From: Phytohabitans aurantiacus
Lineage (GTDB): Bacteria; Actinomycetota; Actinomycetes; Mycobacteriales; Micromonosporaceae
Assembly: GCF_027923225.1 (NCBI RefSeq)
Contig: NZ_BSDI01000032.1
Span: 62,001 to 126,000 of the forward strand
Direction of reading: 5' to 3'
DNA length: 64,000 bases
The translations under genes and the position numbers were made by a program. Under the pieces are notes generated by a model. It had not been told where the DNA came from and did no database searches. It worked only from the letters and a program-made list of their open reading frames with translations. Positions within the stretch are counted from its first letter, which is position 1. Every line of letters begins with the position of its first letter. Of this stretch, positions 52,830 through 60,973 are shown one piece after another.

Positions 52830-53756
52830 ATGCAGAGGTGGCGTGGCTACGAGGCGGTACCGAGCGGGTTCGGCCGTTCGGTGATCACCATCGGCGTGTT
52901 CGACGGCGTGCACCGTGGGCACCAGGCGACCATCGGGCACGCGGTGTCCCGGGCGCGTGAGCTGGGCCTTCAGTCCGTCGTGGTGACCTTCGACCCGCAC
53001 CCGTCCGAGGTGGTCCGGCCGGGCACGCACCCGGCGGTACTGACGGAGCCGCACCGCAAGGCCGAGCTCATCGAGCAGCTGGGCGTCGACGTGCTCTGTG
53101 TGGTGCCGTTCACAGTCGACTTCTCGAAGCTGTCGCCGCAGCAGTTCGTCCACGACGTACTTGTCGAACACCTGCACGCCGCGGTCGTCGTGGTGGGTGA
53201 GAACTTCCGCTTCGGGCACCGGGCCGCCGGTGACCGGGCGCTGCTGTCGGAGTTGGGCCGCACCTTCGGGTTCACGGTCGACGACTCGCCGCTGGTGGCG
53301 GAGCACGGCACGGTGTTCTCCTCGACGTACATCCGCGCCTGTGTCGACGCCGGCGACGTGGCGGCGGCGGCCGAGGCGCTCGGGCGCCCCCACCGGGTGG
53401 AGGGCGTGGTCGTCCGCGGCGACCAGCGCGGCCGGCAGCTCGGCTTCCCGACCGCCAACTTCCTCACCGGCACCTACACCTCGATCCCCGCCGACGGCGT
53501 GTACGCCGGCTGGGTGATCCGGCGTGGCGAGCGGCTGCCGGCGGCGGCGTCGGTGGGGACGAACCCGACGTTCTCCGGCACCGAGCGCCGCGTCGAGGCG
53601 CACATCCTCGACTTCGACGACGATCTGTACGGCGAGCGCCTGGAACTGGAATTCGTCGACCGGCGGCGCGGGCAGGTCAAGTTCGACGGGGTCGAGCCAT
53701 TGATCGCGCAGATGAAGGAAGACGTGGCCCAGATCCGGTCGGTGCTGGAGCGGTAA
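52830..53756 (+). CDS. ribF: Bifunctional riboflavin kinase/FAD synthetase RibF
   Basis: RibF phosphorylates riboflavin and adenylates FMN to FAD. This 308-residue protein has the nucleotidyltransferase motif GVFDGVHRGHQ at the N-terminus and the C-terminal flavokinase motif GDQRGRQLGFPTANF with NPTFSGTERRVEAHILDFDDDLYG. ATG at 52830. It precedes rpsO with a 117-bp gap that carries an independent promoter candidate. Standard truB-ribF-rpsO order apart from the intervening NACHT gene. Confidence 0.95.
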   Translation: MQRWRGYEAVPSGFGRSVITIGVFDGVHRGHQATIGHAVSRARELGLQSVVVTFDPHPSEVVRPGTHPAVLTEPHRKAELIEQLGVDVLCVVPFTVDFSKLSPQQFVHDVLVEHLHAAVVVVGENFRFGHRAAGDRALLSELGRTFGFTVDDSPLVAEHGTVFSSTYIRACVDAGDVAAAAEALGRPHRVEGVVVRGDQRGRQLGFPTANFLTGTYTSIPADGVYAGWVIRRGERLPAAASVGTNPTFSGTERRVEAHILDFDDDLYGERLELEFVDRRRGQVKFDGVEPLIAQMKEDVAQIRSVLER

Positions 53757-53766
53757 CCCGGCCTGG

Positions 53767-53772
53767 TAATGT
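53767..53772 (+). promoter_or_regulatory. Possible -10 element for rpsO
   Basis: TAATGT lies 11 nt after the ribF stop and about 102 nt upstream of the rpsO ATG. It fits the actinobacterial TANNNT pattern and would give a leader of about 95 nt, a possible place for S15 autoregulation. No clear -35 element is visible. Confidence 0.4.
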
Positions 53773-53873
53773 GGGGAAGACGTCGGGTCACCGACGCACG
53801 GCTCCGCGTGCCTGCACGACGCCGCGGGTGCGGGGTCTGGATTCCCACAGAAACCCACAGAAACAGGGAGAAA

Positions 53874-54143
53874 ATGGCGCTCGACCAGCAAGCCAAGGCC
53901 AAGATCAGGGCAGATTACGCGACCGTCGAGGGCGACACCGGTTCGCCCGAGGTCCAGGTGGCAGTGCTCACCAAGCGGATCGCCGACCTCACCGAGCACC
54001 TCAAGGTGCACAAGCACGACCACCACAGCCGTCGTGGTCTGCTGCTCCTGGTGGGTCGTCGCCGCCGGCTGCTCAACTACATGGCCAAGAAGGACATCAA
54101 CCGCTACCGGTCGATCATCGAGCGGCTCGGCCTGCGGCGATGA
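53874..54143 (+). CDS. rpsO: 30S ribosomal protein S15
   Basis: S15 binds the central domain of 16S rRNA. This 89-residue protein begins MALDQQAKAKIRADYATVEG and has the hallmark TGSPEVQVAVLTKRIADLTEHLK, and YRSIIERLGLRR at the end. The ATG at 53874 is close to an AGGGAG site (3 nt spacing). The leader before it may carry the known S15 autoregulatory element. pnp follows 210 bp later in the usual rpsO-pnp order. Confidence 0.97.
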   Translation: MALDQQAKAKIRADYATVEGDTGSPEVQVAVLTKRIADLTEHLKVHKHDHHSRRGLLLLVGRRRRLLNYMAKKDINRYRSIIERLGLRR

Positions 54144-54148
54144 ACAAT

Positions 54149-54179
54149 TGCGGGGAGTGGCACGATGCCGCTCCCCGCA
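54149..54179 (+). terminator. rpsO-pnp intergenic hairpin
   Basis: Fourteen-bp arms TGCGGGGAGTGGCA (54149-54162) and TGCCGCTCCCCGCA (54166-54179) with one G:T pair and a CGA loop lie 6 nt after the rpsO stop. In other bacteria hairpins here act as attenuator or RNase III processing sites for the rpsO-pnp transcript. Confidence 0.7.
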
Positions 54180-54352
54180 TTCACAACCACACAGGGGTCC
54201 GAGAGCCGATTCGGCGCACCGGTCCTCGGTAGTGGCCCCCGGGCCCGCCGGCACGCCGCCGGCCCTCCGTCCCGGGCGCTTCGATCGAAGACCGGCCCGC
54301 TAGAGCAGCTCTCCAGGTGTGACCCCACCTTCAGAAGGAGAGCAACACGCAC

Positions 54353-56719
54353 ATGACCGAGAAGACACTCGGCAACCACACCAGCACAGCGGTGATCGAC
54401 AACGGGTCGTTCGGCACCCGCGAGATCACCTTCTCCACCGGGCGGCTGGCCCGGCAGGCAGCCGGCTCGGTGATCGCGCAGCTCGGCGACACCGTCGTGC
54501 TGTCCGCCACCACGGCGAGCAAGAACCCGAAGGACCAGTTCGACTTCTTCCCGCTGACGGTCGACGTCGAGGAGCGGATGTACGCCGCGGGCCGCATTCC
54601 CGGCTCGTTCTTCCGCCGCGAGGGTCGCCCCAGCGAAGACGCCATCCTCACCTGCCGCCTGACCGACCGGCCGCTGCGCCCCAGCTTCGTCAAGGGCCTG
54701 CGCAACGAGGTTCAGGTCGTCGCGACGATCCTGGCACTCGACCCGGCCCACCCGTACGACGTGATCGCCATCAACGCCGCGTCGATGTCGACCAAGCTGT
54801 CCGGCCTGCCGTTCTCCGGCCCCATCGGTGCGACCCGCATGGCGCACATCGACGGCCAGTGGGTCGCGTTCCCGACCCACGAGGAGCTGACCCGGGCCAC
54901 CTTCGACATGGTCGTGGCCGGCCGCGTGCTGGCCGACGGCGATGTCGCGATCATGATGGTCGAGGCCGAGGCGACGCCGAACGCGGTGTCGCTGATCGCC
55001 GCTGGCGCCACCGCGCCGACCGAAGAGGTCGTGGCCGGCGGTCTCGAGGCCGCCAAGCCCGCCATCCGCGAGCTGTGCCGGGCTCAGAGCGAGGTGGCGG
55101 CCGTCGCGGCCAAGCCGATCGCGGAGTTCCCGGTCTTCCTGGACTACCAGGACGACGTCTACACGGCCGTCGCCGGCGTGGCCAAGTCCGAGGTGGCCGA
55201 GGCGCTGAAGATCGCCTCCAAGGCCGAGCGCGAGGACGCCCTCGACCGCGTCAAGGACAAGGCGCACGAGGAAGTGGGCGGCCAGTTCGAGGGCCGTGAG
55301 AAGGAGATCAGCGCCGCGTTCCGGTCGCTGGTCAAGTCCGAGGTCCGGTCCCGCGTGCTGCGCGAGCAGGTGCGCATCGACGGCCGTGGCCCGCGCGACA
55401 TCCGGCCGCTGACCGCCGAGACCCAGGTGCTGCCGCGCGTGCACGGCTCGGCGCTGTTCGAGCGGGGCGAGACGCAGATCCTCGGCGTCACCACGCTCAA
55501 CATGCTCCGCATGGAGCAGCAGCTCGACACGCTGTCGCCGGAAAAGCACAAGCGCTACATGCACAACTACAACTTCCCGCCCTACTCGACCGGTGAGACC
55601 GGCCGGGTCGGTGCGCCGAAGCGGCGCGAGATCGGGCACGGCGCGCTCGCCGAGCGGGCCCTGATCCCGGTGCTGCCGAGCCGCGAGGAGTTCCCCTACG
55701 CGATCCGCCAGGTGTCCGAGGCGCTCGGCTCCAACGGCTCGACCTCGATGGGCTCGGTCTGCGCGTCCACGATGTCGCTGCTGTCGGCCGGTGTGCCGCT
55801 GAAGGCGCCGGTCGCGGGCATCGCGATGGGCCTGATCTCCGACGAGGTCGAGGGCAAGACGCAGTACGTCACGCTGACCGACATCCTCGGCGCCGAAGAC
55901 GCGTACGGCGACATGGACTTCAAGGTCGCCGGCACCCGCGAGTTCGTGACCGCGCTCCAGCTCGACACCAAGCTCGACGGCATCCCGTCCGACGTGCTGG
56001 CTGGCGCGCTGCAGCAGGCACACGAGGCCCGGTTCACGATCCTCGACGTGATGCAGGCGGCCATCGAGGCGCCGGCCAGCATGTCGGAGTACGCGCCGCG
56101 CGTCACCTCCGTCAAGATCCCGGTCGACAAGATCGGCATGGTGATCGGGCCCAAGGGCCAGACCATCAACGCGATCCAGGACGAGACCGGCGCCGAGATC
56201 TCGATCGAAGACGACGGCACGATCTACGTCGGTGCCACCGACGGCCCGTCCGCCGAGGCGGCGGTCGAGCGGATCAACGCCATCGCCAACCCGACGCTGC
56301 CGAAGGTCGGCGACAAGTTCCTCGGCACCGTGGTGAAGACGGCCGCGTTCGGCGCGTTCATCTCGCTGCTGCCCGGCCGCGACGGCCTGCTGCACATCTC
56401 CAAGGTGGGCAACGGCAAGCGGGTCGAGAAGGTCGAGGACTTCCTCAACGTCGGCGACAAGGTCGAGGTACAGATCGCCGACATCGACCAGCGCGGCAAG
56501 ATCTACCTGGACAAGGTGCGTCCGGAGGGTGAGGAGGCGCCGGCTCCGTCCGAGGAGGCCGGCTCCGAGCGGCCCGCCGGGCGTGACGGCGACCGTGGCC
56601 CGCGCGACCGGGGCGACCGCGACCGCGGCGACCGCGGTCCGAGCCGCGGCGAGCGGTCCGAGGGCGGCGAGGGCGACAGCGAGGGCGGCCAGCCCCGCCG
56701 GCGCCGGCACCGCCGCTGA
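54353..56719 (+). CDS. pnp: Polyribonucleotide nucleotidyltransferase
   Basis: PNPase degrades RNA by phosphorolysis and in actinobacteria also acts as a guanosine pentaphosphate synthetase (GPSI). This 788-residue protein has two RNase PH domains, a KH domain with IGMVIGPKGQTINAIQDETG and an S1 domain with GTVVKTAAFGAFISLLPG. A C-terminal tail of about 60 residues is Arg/Asp/Gly-rich. It starts at ATG 54353 and its stop overlaps the M16 start by one base. Confidence 0.96.
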   Translation: MTEKTLGNHTSTAVIDNGSFGTREITFSTGRLARQAAGSVIAQLGDTVVLSATTASKNPKDQFDFFPLTVDVEERMYAAGRIPGSFFRREGRPSEDAILTCRLTDRPLRPSFVKGLRNEVQVVATILALDPAHPYDVIAINAASMSTKLSGLPFSGPIGATRMAHIDGQWVAFPTHEELTRATFDMVVAGRVLADGDVAIMMVEAEATPNAVSLIAAGATAPTEEVVAGGLEAAKPAIRELCRAQSEVAAVAAKPIAEFPVFLDYQDDVYTAVAGVAKSEVAEALKIASKAEREDALDRVKDKAHEEVGGQFEGREKEISAAFRSLVKSEVRSRVLREQVRIDGRGPRDIRPLTAETQVLPRVHGSALFERGETQILGVTTLNMLRMEQQLDTLSPEKHKRYMHNYNFPPYSTGETGRVGAPKRREIGHGALAERALIPVLPSREEFPYAIRQVSEALGSNGSTSMGSVCASTMSLLSAGVPLKAPVAGIAMGLISDEVEGKTQYVTLTDILGAEDAYGDMDFKVAGTREFVTALQLDTKLDGIPSDVLAGALQQAHEARFTILDVMQAAIEAPASMSEYAPRVTSVKIPVDKIGMVIGPKGQTINAIQDETGAEISIEDDGTIYVGATDGPSAEAAVERINAIANPTLPKVGDKFLGTVVKTAAFGAFISLLPGRDGLLHISKVGNGKRVEKVEDFLNVGDKVEVQIADIDQRGKIYLDKVRPEGEEAPAPSEEAGSERPAGRDGDRGPRDRGDRDRGDRGPSRGERSEGGEGDSEGGQPRRRRHRR

Positions 56720-57972
56720 TGGCGTTGGATTTACGAGACGGAGGCAGCACGGTACGCCGTACCGTGCTGCCTTCGGGCCTTCGGGTACTGACCGAGGCGA
56801 TCCCGTCGATGCGGAGCGTCTCGTTCGGCATCTGGGTCGCGGTCGGCTCGCGCGACGAGCCCGACGGTCTCGGCGGCGTGTCGCACTTCCTGGAGCACCT
56901 GCTCTTCAAGGGCACCAACAAGCGCACCGCGCTCGACATCTCCGCGCAGATCGAGGCGGTGGGCGGCGAGACCAACGCGTTCACCACCAAGGAGTACACC
57001 TGCTACTACGCGCGGGTGCTCGACGAAGACATGCCGCTGGCCATCGACGTGATGTGCGACCTGGTCGCCGACTCGGTGCTGGAGGCGGCTGACGTCGAGA
57101 CCGAGCGTGGGGTGATCCTCGAAGAGATCGCCATGCACGACGACGAGCCCGGCGACGAGGTACACGACGTGTTCGCCGAGGCGATCTACGGCGACCACCC
57201 GCTCGGGCGGCTCGTCTCGGGCACCGAAGACACCATCTCGCCGATGAGTCGCGGGCAGATCTTCGACTTCTACCGGTCGCGATACACGGCATCGTCCATT
57301 GTGGTCGCCGCCGCGGGCAACCTCGATCACGACGTGGTCGTGGATCTGGTCTCGCAGGCGCTTTTCGACGGCAATGGCGTCCCCGCGCCGCTGCGGCCCA
57401 CCCTGGCGGTGCCGACCCGGCCCGCCGACACCGTCATCCGCGTCAAGGACACCGAGCAGGCCCACCTCGTGCTCGGTGCGCCCGGCATCGCCCGCCTCGA
57501 CGAGCGCCGGTTCGCTCTCGGAGTGCTCAACAACGTGCTCGGCGGCGGCATGTCGAGCCGGCTCTTCCAGGAGATCCGGGAAAAGCGCGGGCTGGCCTAC
57601 TCGGTCTACTCGTACTCCGGCCAGTACGCCGACAGCGGGCTGTTCGCGGTATACGCGGGCTGCGCCCCCGGCAAGGTCGACGAGGTACTCGAACTGACCC
57701 GGGCCGAACTGGCGGCGGTCGCCGAAAAGGGGCTGACCGAGGCGGAACTGGCCCGTGGCAAGGGGATGGCCAAGGGCGGGCACGTGCTCGGCCTGGAAGA
57801 CACCGGGTCGCGGATGAGCCGCCTGGCGAAGGGCGAGCTCCTGTACGGCGACGTCCTCGCCGTCGACGATCTGCTGTCGCGAGTCGACGCGGTGACCCTG
57901 GACGAGGTCAACGTCCTAGCGGCCGACCTCCTGACCCGCGACATGTCGCTGGCCGCGATCGGCCCCCTCTGA
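56719..57972 (+). CDS. M16 family metallopeptidase (processing protease-like)
   Basis: This 417-residue zinc protease of family M16 has the inverted zinc motif HFLEH (after GLGGVSHFLEHLLFKGT) and the second ligand Glu in ETERGVILEEIAMHDDEPGD. Two halves correspond to the active and inactive domains of pitrilysin-like enzymes. It follows pnp with a TGATG overlap. M16 genes after pnp are common in actinobacteria and may process peptides or pro-proteins. Confidence 0.94.
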   Translation: MALDLRDGGSTVRRTVLPSGLRVLTEAIPSMRSVSFGIWVAVGSRDEPDGLGGVSHFLEHLLFKGTNKRTALDISAQIEAVGGETNAFTTKEYTCYYARVLDEDMPLAIDVMCDLVADSVLEAADVETERGVILEEIAMHDDEPGDEVHDVFAEAIYGDHPLGRLVSGTEDTISPMSRGQIFDFYRSRYTASSIVVAAAGNLDHDVVVDLVSQALFDGNGVPAPLRPTLAVPTRPADTVIRVKDTEQAHLVLGAPGIARLDERRFALGVLNNVLGGGMSSRLFQEIREKRGLAYSVYSYSGQYADSGLFAVYAGCAPGKVDEVLELTRAELAAVAEKGLTEAELARGKGMAKGGHVLGLEDTGSRMSRLAKGELLYGDVLAVDDLLSRVDAVTLDEVNVLAADLLTRDMSLAAIGPL

Positions 57973-57994
57973 CCCCACCCGAGCGCCATTTCGA

Positions 57995-58048
57995 GCGGCG
58001 CTCTCCGCGCGCTGCCGCTGTGCGGCGCTCTCCGCGCGCTGCCGCTGT
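57995..58048. repeat. 27-bp perfect tandem repeat, two units
   Basis: Two identical 27-bp units (57995-58021 and 58022-58048) start GCGGCGCTCTCCGCGCGCTG, followed by a partial third copy GCGGCGCC. Located between the M16 stop and family 2 copy D. Confidence 0.8.
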
Positions 58049-58066
58049 GCGGCGCCTCCTCCCGTC

Positions 58067-58123
58067 GATCAAGGGCGAATACACGTGGTTGGATCTCTTT
58101 TCCGCGTGCATTCGCCCTTGATC
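58067..58123 (+). repeat. Family 2 palindrome, copy D
   Basis: A 57-bp inverted repeat from GATCAAGGGCGAATACACG to GCATTCGCCCTTGATC, same loop (GTTGGATCTCTTTTCC) as copy B, with the tail CCATGCAGATC and CCTTGATCGGCGCCGG. Confidence 0.88.
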
Positions 58124-58215
58124 CATGCAGATCTCCTTGATCGGCGCCGGTCGGGCGCCGCTGGCGCCCGACCGGCGATCGGTTTGCCCCTTTCGTGCTG
58201 CCGCCGCCCGTGCTG

Positions 58216-58253
58216 TGAACGTTTAGTGCTGCTCTGGCAGCAATAACTGTTCA
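58216..58253. repeat. Family 3 palindrome, degenerate copy
   Basis: TGAACGTTTAGTGCTGC (58216-58232) pairs with GCAGCAATAACTGTTCA (58237-58253) with three mismatches. It is the diverged partner of 27971-28020 and lies at a similar position after a family 2 palindrome. Confidence 0.65.
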
Positions 58254-58385
58254 AGATCTCGGCGAATGAACGACGGTCCGGCGCCGCGTTCAGCGGGCGC
58301 CGCCACTCCTGACCGGTTTGCCCGGTTTCGCTCCGTAGGCCCAAGCGGAGCAACGACCCTGACCGCCGCCGGGTCGCCGGGCGCG

Positions 58386-58423
58386 GCGCGGCCCGGCCCG
58401 TCGGGCGCGGCCCGGCCCGTCGG
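58386..58423. repeat. 19-bp tandem repeat, two units
   Basis: Two copies of GCGCGGCCCGGCCCGTCGG (58386-58404 and 58405-58423) lie in the gap between the M16 and esterase genes. Confidence 0.7.
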
Positions 58424-58639
58424 GCGGCTTGGCCTGCCGTACGGCCGCTACTGGCGGAGCGGCCGGCTCGGAGGCTTGCTGCGCAGACCCGAGCCGCATG
58501 TTCGAGGAAGTCGCTGCTACAGCCCGGCCCGGAGGCAGCATTTCGGCGAAGTCGTGCGCCTGCGGCGCCCAGGCGCGAGCCAAGACCTCGGCGAACGACG
58601 GGGCGCGTGACCTGTGGGGCAGCCGCAAGGGGCGACCGT

Positions 58640-59542
58640 TCAGGTGAAGAAGTCGGCTAGCTCGCGGTCGCGGTCGGCTAGTTCTCGCGCCTCGGTGTCG
58701 TAGCGCATGTGGCCGGCGGTCAGCACGTACAGGTGCTTCGGGCCGGCCAAAGCTTGGAAGACCGCGAGCTGCCCCAGGGGCGGCACAGCCGGGTCGCGGC
58801 GCGCTACCGAGACGTAAACCGGGATGCGGATGCGGGTCGCGGCGGTCGCGGCGTCGAAATAGGCCAGCACCGACCGGAGCGAGGGATCGTGCGCGACCGC
58901 TTGGCGCACCGCCTCGCCGCTGCCGGTACAGGGCTGGCGCAGCCGCGCCGGATGGTGGCCGAAGCTGGGCAGGTACAGGTGGGCGCGGCCGAACCGGTCG
59001 TCCCACGGCAGGGCGAGCGCGCCGATCCCGCCGCCGAAGCTGCCGCCCGCGTAGTCGAGCGGCGCCTCGATCGACGGGAAACGGTGCAGCAGAACGGATC
59101 CGGCCCGCCAGACGTCGGCCGCGCAGAAGCGGTGCACGTACGTCTCGCGGGACCGGATGCCGTGCAGCACGTGCTCGGCGGGTGCCGCTGGGATGGTCGG
59201 CGACAGGCTCCGGGGCAGGCCCGGCGCGCACGGGAAAATCTTCGCCGCGGACGGGATCGGCACGTACTCGTCAGGCCCGTCGTCGCGTCCCTGGTACCCA
59301 TGGCCGATCACCACGCCGCGCCGGATCACGCCGCCCGCTGGGTACGTGATCCACGCGAACGCCCGCTCGCCCGTCGCGGACTCGAACGTCACCTCTTCCA
59401 CCCGCCGCCGAAGCCGCGCGTCGTCGTACTCCCGCTCGACCTGCCAACGCAGGGGCGGCTTCGTCAACTCGGCATGCGTCGAGCGCCAGAAGTCGTCAAA
59501 GTCTGGCGGGGCCGGAGGGGGATCGGCGTCCATCGCATCCAT
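58640..59542 (-). CDS. Acetylxylan esterase-like alpha/beta hydrolase
   Basis: This 300-residue protein resembles acetylxylan esterase/cephalosporin C deacetylase (CE7). It has the oxyanion region VIGHGYQGRDDGPDEY, the nucleophile elbow YAGGSFGGGIGALAL with Ser, an acid in YVSVARRDPAVPP and the catalytic His in TAGHMRYDTEA. It opens DFDDFWRSTHAEL, as in CE7 enzymes. Start ATG at 59542. Two palindromes matching the XRE operator lie 73 and 102 bp upstream, so it may be controlled by the neighbouring XRE regulator. Confidence 0.85.
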   Translation of the reverse strand: MDAMDADPPPAPPDFDDFWRSTHAELTKPPLRWQVEREYDDARLRRRVEEVTFESATGERAFAWITYPAGGVIRRGVVIGHGYQGRDDGPDEYVPIPSAAKIFPCAPGLPRSLSPTIPAAPAEHVLHGIRSRETYVHRFCAADVWRAGSVLLHRFPSIEAPLDYAGGSFGGGIGALALPWDDRFGRAHLYLPSFGHHPARLRQPCTGSGEAVRQAVAHDPSLRSVLAYFDAATAATRIRIPVYVSVARRDPAVPPLGQLAVFQALAGPKHLYVLTAGHMRYDTEARELADRDRELADFFT

Positions 59543-59614
59543 CGTGGATGATCGCGCGACGGTGCGGGAACCCTCCAGACAGCCAGCGCGCTCGTGCACG
59601 CACGCTCCAGCGCC

Positions 59615-59634
59615 ATGTGCATGTACGTGCACAT
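59615..59634. promoter_or_regulatory. XRE-type operator-like palindrome, site 1
   Basis: ATGTGCATGTACGTGCACAT is a near-perfect 20-bp palindrome upstream of the esterase gene. It shares the core GTACGTGC and spacing with the sites at 59644-59663 and 60085-60104, the last of which lies 22 nt upstream of the XRE start. Confidence 0.55.
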
Positions 59635-59643
59635 CAAGGTCTT

Positions 59644-59663
59644 ATGTGCGCGTACGTGCGCAT
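59644..59663. promoter_or_regulatory. XRE-type operator-like palindrome, site 2
   Basis: ATGTGCGCGTACGTGCGCAT is an imperfect 20-bp palindrome 10 bp after site 1, in the gap before the esterase gene. It matches 17 of 20 positions of the site upstream of the XRE gene. Confidence 0.5.
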
Positions 59664-59671
59664 CGGGGTGG

Positions 59672-59785
59672 CTACGCGCTGGCTAGCACGGCCCGGCACA
59701 TGTCGGCCCGCTTGGCCACCTGGTCGACCAGCCGCCCGGGCATCGAGCTCCCGAGCGCGGCCACGTCCGGGTCACTCGCGGTCAT
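59672..59785 (-). CDS. Short 37-residue coding frame coupled to XRE gene (possible hipA-type remnant)
   Basis: On the minus strand an ATG at 59785 overlaps the XRE stop by ATGA and encodes 37 residues, MTASDPDVAALGSSMPGRL then VDQVAKRADMCRAVLASA, before TAG at 59674-59672. No homology is recognised. Because XRE proteins of this type are often encoded before HipA-like kinases or other partners, this may be a decayed remnant of such a gene, but the sequence itself shows no HipA motif. Confidence 0.35.
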   Translation of the reverse strand: MTASDPDVAALGSSMPGRLVDQVAKRADMCRAVLASA

Positions 59786-60063
59786 GATCGCGACTCGGGA
59801 GTGTCGCGGCGGAAGCGCTTGAGGTATTCGTCGAGGTCGAGGTCGAGATCCGCTTCCTGCGGCCGAAGGTCCAGTACGAGGCCCAGCGTGTTCAGGGTCC
59901 GGAGGACGAGGCCCAACTCAGTGGTGGCCTTCCCGGACTCGAGGTCGGACAGCCAGCGGCGACTGACGCCGGCTGACGTAGCGAGCTGGCTCTGCGTCAG
60001 CCCCAGCTGGCGGCGGCGCTCCTGGACGTAGCGTCCGACGTCGGCGGGCTCTCCGATCCGCAT
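59782..60063 (-). CDS. XRE family transcriptional regulator (HipB-like)
   Basis: This 93-residue regulator has a helix-turn-helix RRRQLGLTQSQLATSAGVSRRWLSDLESGK and a HipB-like C-terminal strand (TTELGLVLRTLNTLGLVLDLRP), then an acidic tail. The ATG at 60063 has GGAG about 9 nt upstream. A palindrome of 20 bp lies 22-41 nt before the start, a probable autoregulatory operator. Two matching palindromes lie upstream of the esterase gene, so the regulon probably includes it. Confidence 0.88.
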   Translation of the reverse strand: MRIGEPADVGRYVQERRRQLGLTQSQLATSAGVSRRWLSDLESGKATTELGLVLRTLNTLGLVLDLRPQEADLDLDLDEYLKRFRRDTPESRS

Positions 60064-60084
60064 CCGGGCCGCTCCTTCCAGGGC

Positions 60085-60104
60085 GTGTGCGCGTACGTGC
60101 ACGC
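60085..60104. promoter_or_regulatory. XRE-type operator-like palindrome, site 3
   Basis: GTGTGCGCGTACGTGCACGC lies 22 nt upstream of the XRE ATG, in the divergent gap before dapB. Its core matches the two palindromes upstream of the esterase gene. Confidence 0.55.
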
Positions 60105-60161
60105 CGTTCGAACGGCGCGGGAGTGTCCGCCAGCGCCTACCGGTGGGATAGGTTGTCCCGC

Positions 60162-60923
60162 GTGAGTGACGAGCGCGAACCCATTCGCGTCGGTGTGCTG
60201 GGCGCCCGCGGGCGCATGGGCGCCGAGGTGTGCAAGGCGGTCGATGCCGCCGACGATCTCGAAGTGGTCGCGATGATCGACCAGGGCGATTGGCTGTTCA
60301 ACGCCTCCGACGCCGGGGCCGAGGTGATCGTCGATTTCACCACGCCCGACGTGGTGATGGACCACCTGCACTGGTGCATCGACCAGGGGATCAACGTGGT
60401 GGTCGGCACCAGCGGTTTCACCGAGCAGCGGTTCGAGCGGGTGCGCAGCTGGCTGCAGCACAAACCCGAGGTGGGCGTGGTCATCGCGCCGAACTTCGGC
60501 GTGGGCGCGGTACTGATGATGGAGTTCGCGGCGCGGGCCGCCCGGTTCTTCGAATCGGTGGAGATCATCGAGCAGCACCACCCGCGCAAGCTGGACGCGC
60601 CGAGCGGCACGGCCACGCACACGGCGCGCCTCGTCGCCGAGGCGCGGGCCGCGGCCGGGATGGCCGCGATGCCCGACGCGACGAAGGACGAGATCGCCGG
60701 TGCGCGGGGCGCCGAGATCGACGGGGTGCGGGTGCATTCGGTACGCGCCAGCGGGCTCGTCGCCCACCAGGAGGTGCTCTTCGGCACGGCCGGGGAGACG
60801 CTCACGATCCGGCACGACTCGTTCGACCGGGCGTCGTTCATGCCCGGCGTGCTGCTGGCGATCCGGTCAGTGATCAGCCGCCCCGGCCTGACCATCGGCC
60901 TGAACCCACTGCTCGGCCCGTGA
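60162..60923 (+). CDS. dapB: 4-hydroxy-tetrahydrodipicolinate reductase
   Basis: DapB reduces HTPA to tetrahydrodipicolinate in lysine/diaminopimelate synthesis. The 253-residue enzyme has the nucleotide loop GARGRMGAEV, the motif VVVGTSGFTEQ, and EQHHPRKLDAPSGTA with catalytic His and Lys. The GTG at 60162 is preferred over the 60087 start. TAGGTT at 60149-60154 lies 7 nt upstream, which suggests a leaderless message. The TGA stop is inside the palindromic repeat 60920-60973. Confidence 0.95.
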   Translation: MSDEREPIRVGVLGARGRMGAEVCKAVDAADDLEVVAMIDQGDWLFNASDAGAEVIVDFTTPDVVMDHLHWCIDQGINVVVGTSGFTEQRFERVRSWLQHKPEVGVVIAPNFGVGAVLMMEFAARAARFFESVEIIEQHHPRKLDAPSGTATHTARLVAEARAAAGMAAMPDATKDEIAGARGAEIDGVRVHSVRASGLVAHQEVLFGTAGETLTIRHDSFDRASFMPGVLLAIRSVISRPGLTIGLNPLLGP

Positions 60924-60973
60924 TCAGGGCGTCCCTCAAGCCGCTCTAACGACTTGAGGGACGCCCTGATCAC
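60920..60973. repeat. Family 1 palindrome, copy 3
   Basis: Arms of 21 bp (60920-60940 and 60953-60973) starting GTGATCAGGGCGTCCCTCAAG flank a 12-nt loop. It lies between the convergent dapB and debranching-enzyme genes. It provides the dapB TGA stop, and the debranching gene reads 36 bp into it before stopping at 60938-60936. Confidence 0.9.

Larger units (their letters stand above)
57973..58639. other. Large gene-free gap with repeats
   Basis: This 667-bp gap between the M16 and esterase genes holds 27-bp tandem repeats (57995-58048), family 2 palindrome copy D (58067-58123), a degenerate family 3 palindrome (58216-58253) and a 19-bp tandem pair (58386-58423). A 114-codon frame at 58266-58610 overlaps the repeats, has no ribosome site and is Ala/Gly/Arg-rich; I do not call it a gene. 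Confidence 0.6.

Noticed and set aside
58266..58610. 114-codon plus-strand frame in the gap after the M16 gene
   Set aside because: It begins after the degenerate palindrome and contains the 19-bp tandem repeat. Ala/Gly/Arg-rich with no ribosome site, so not a credible gene.
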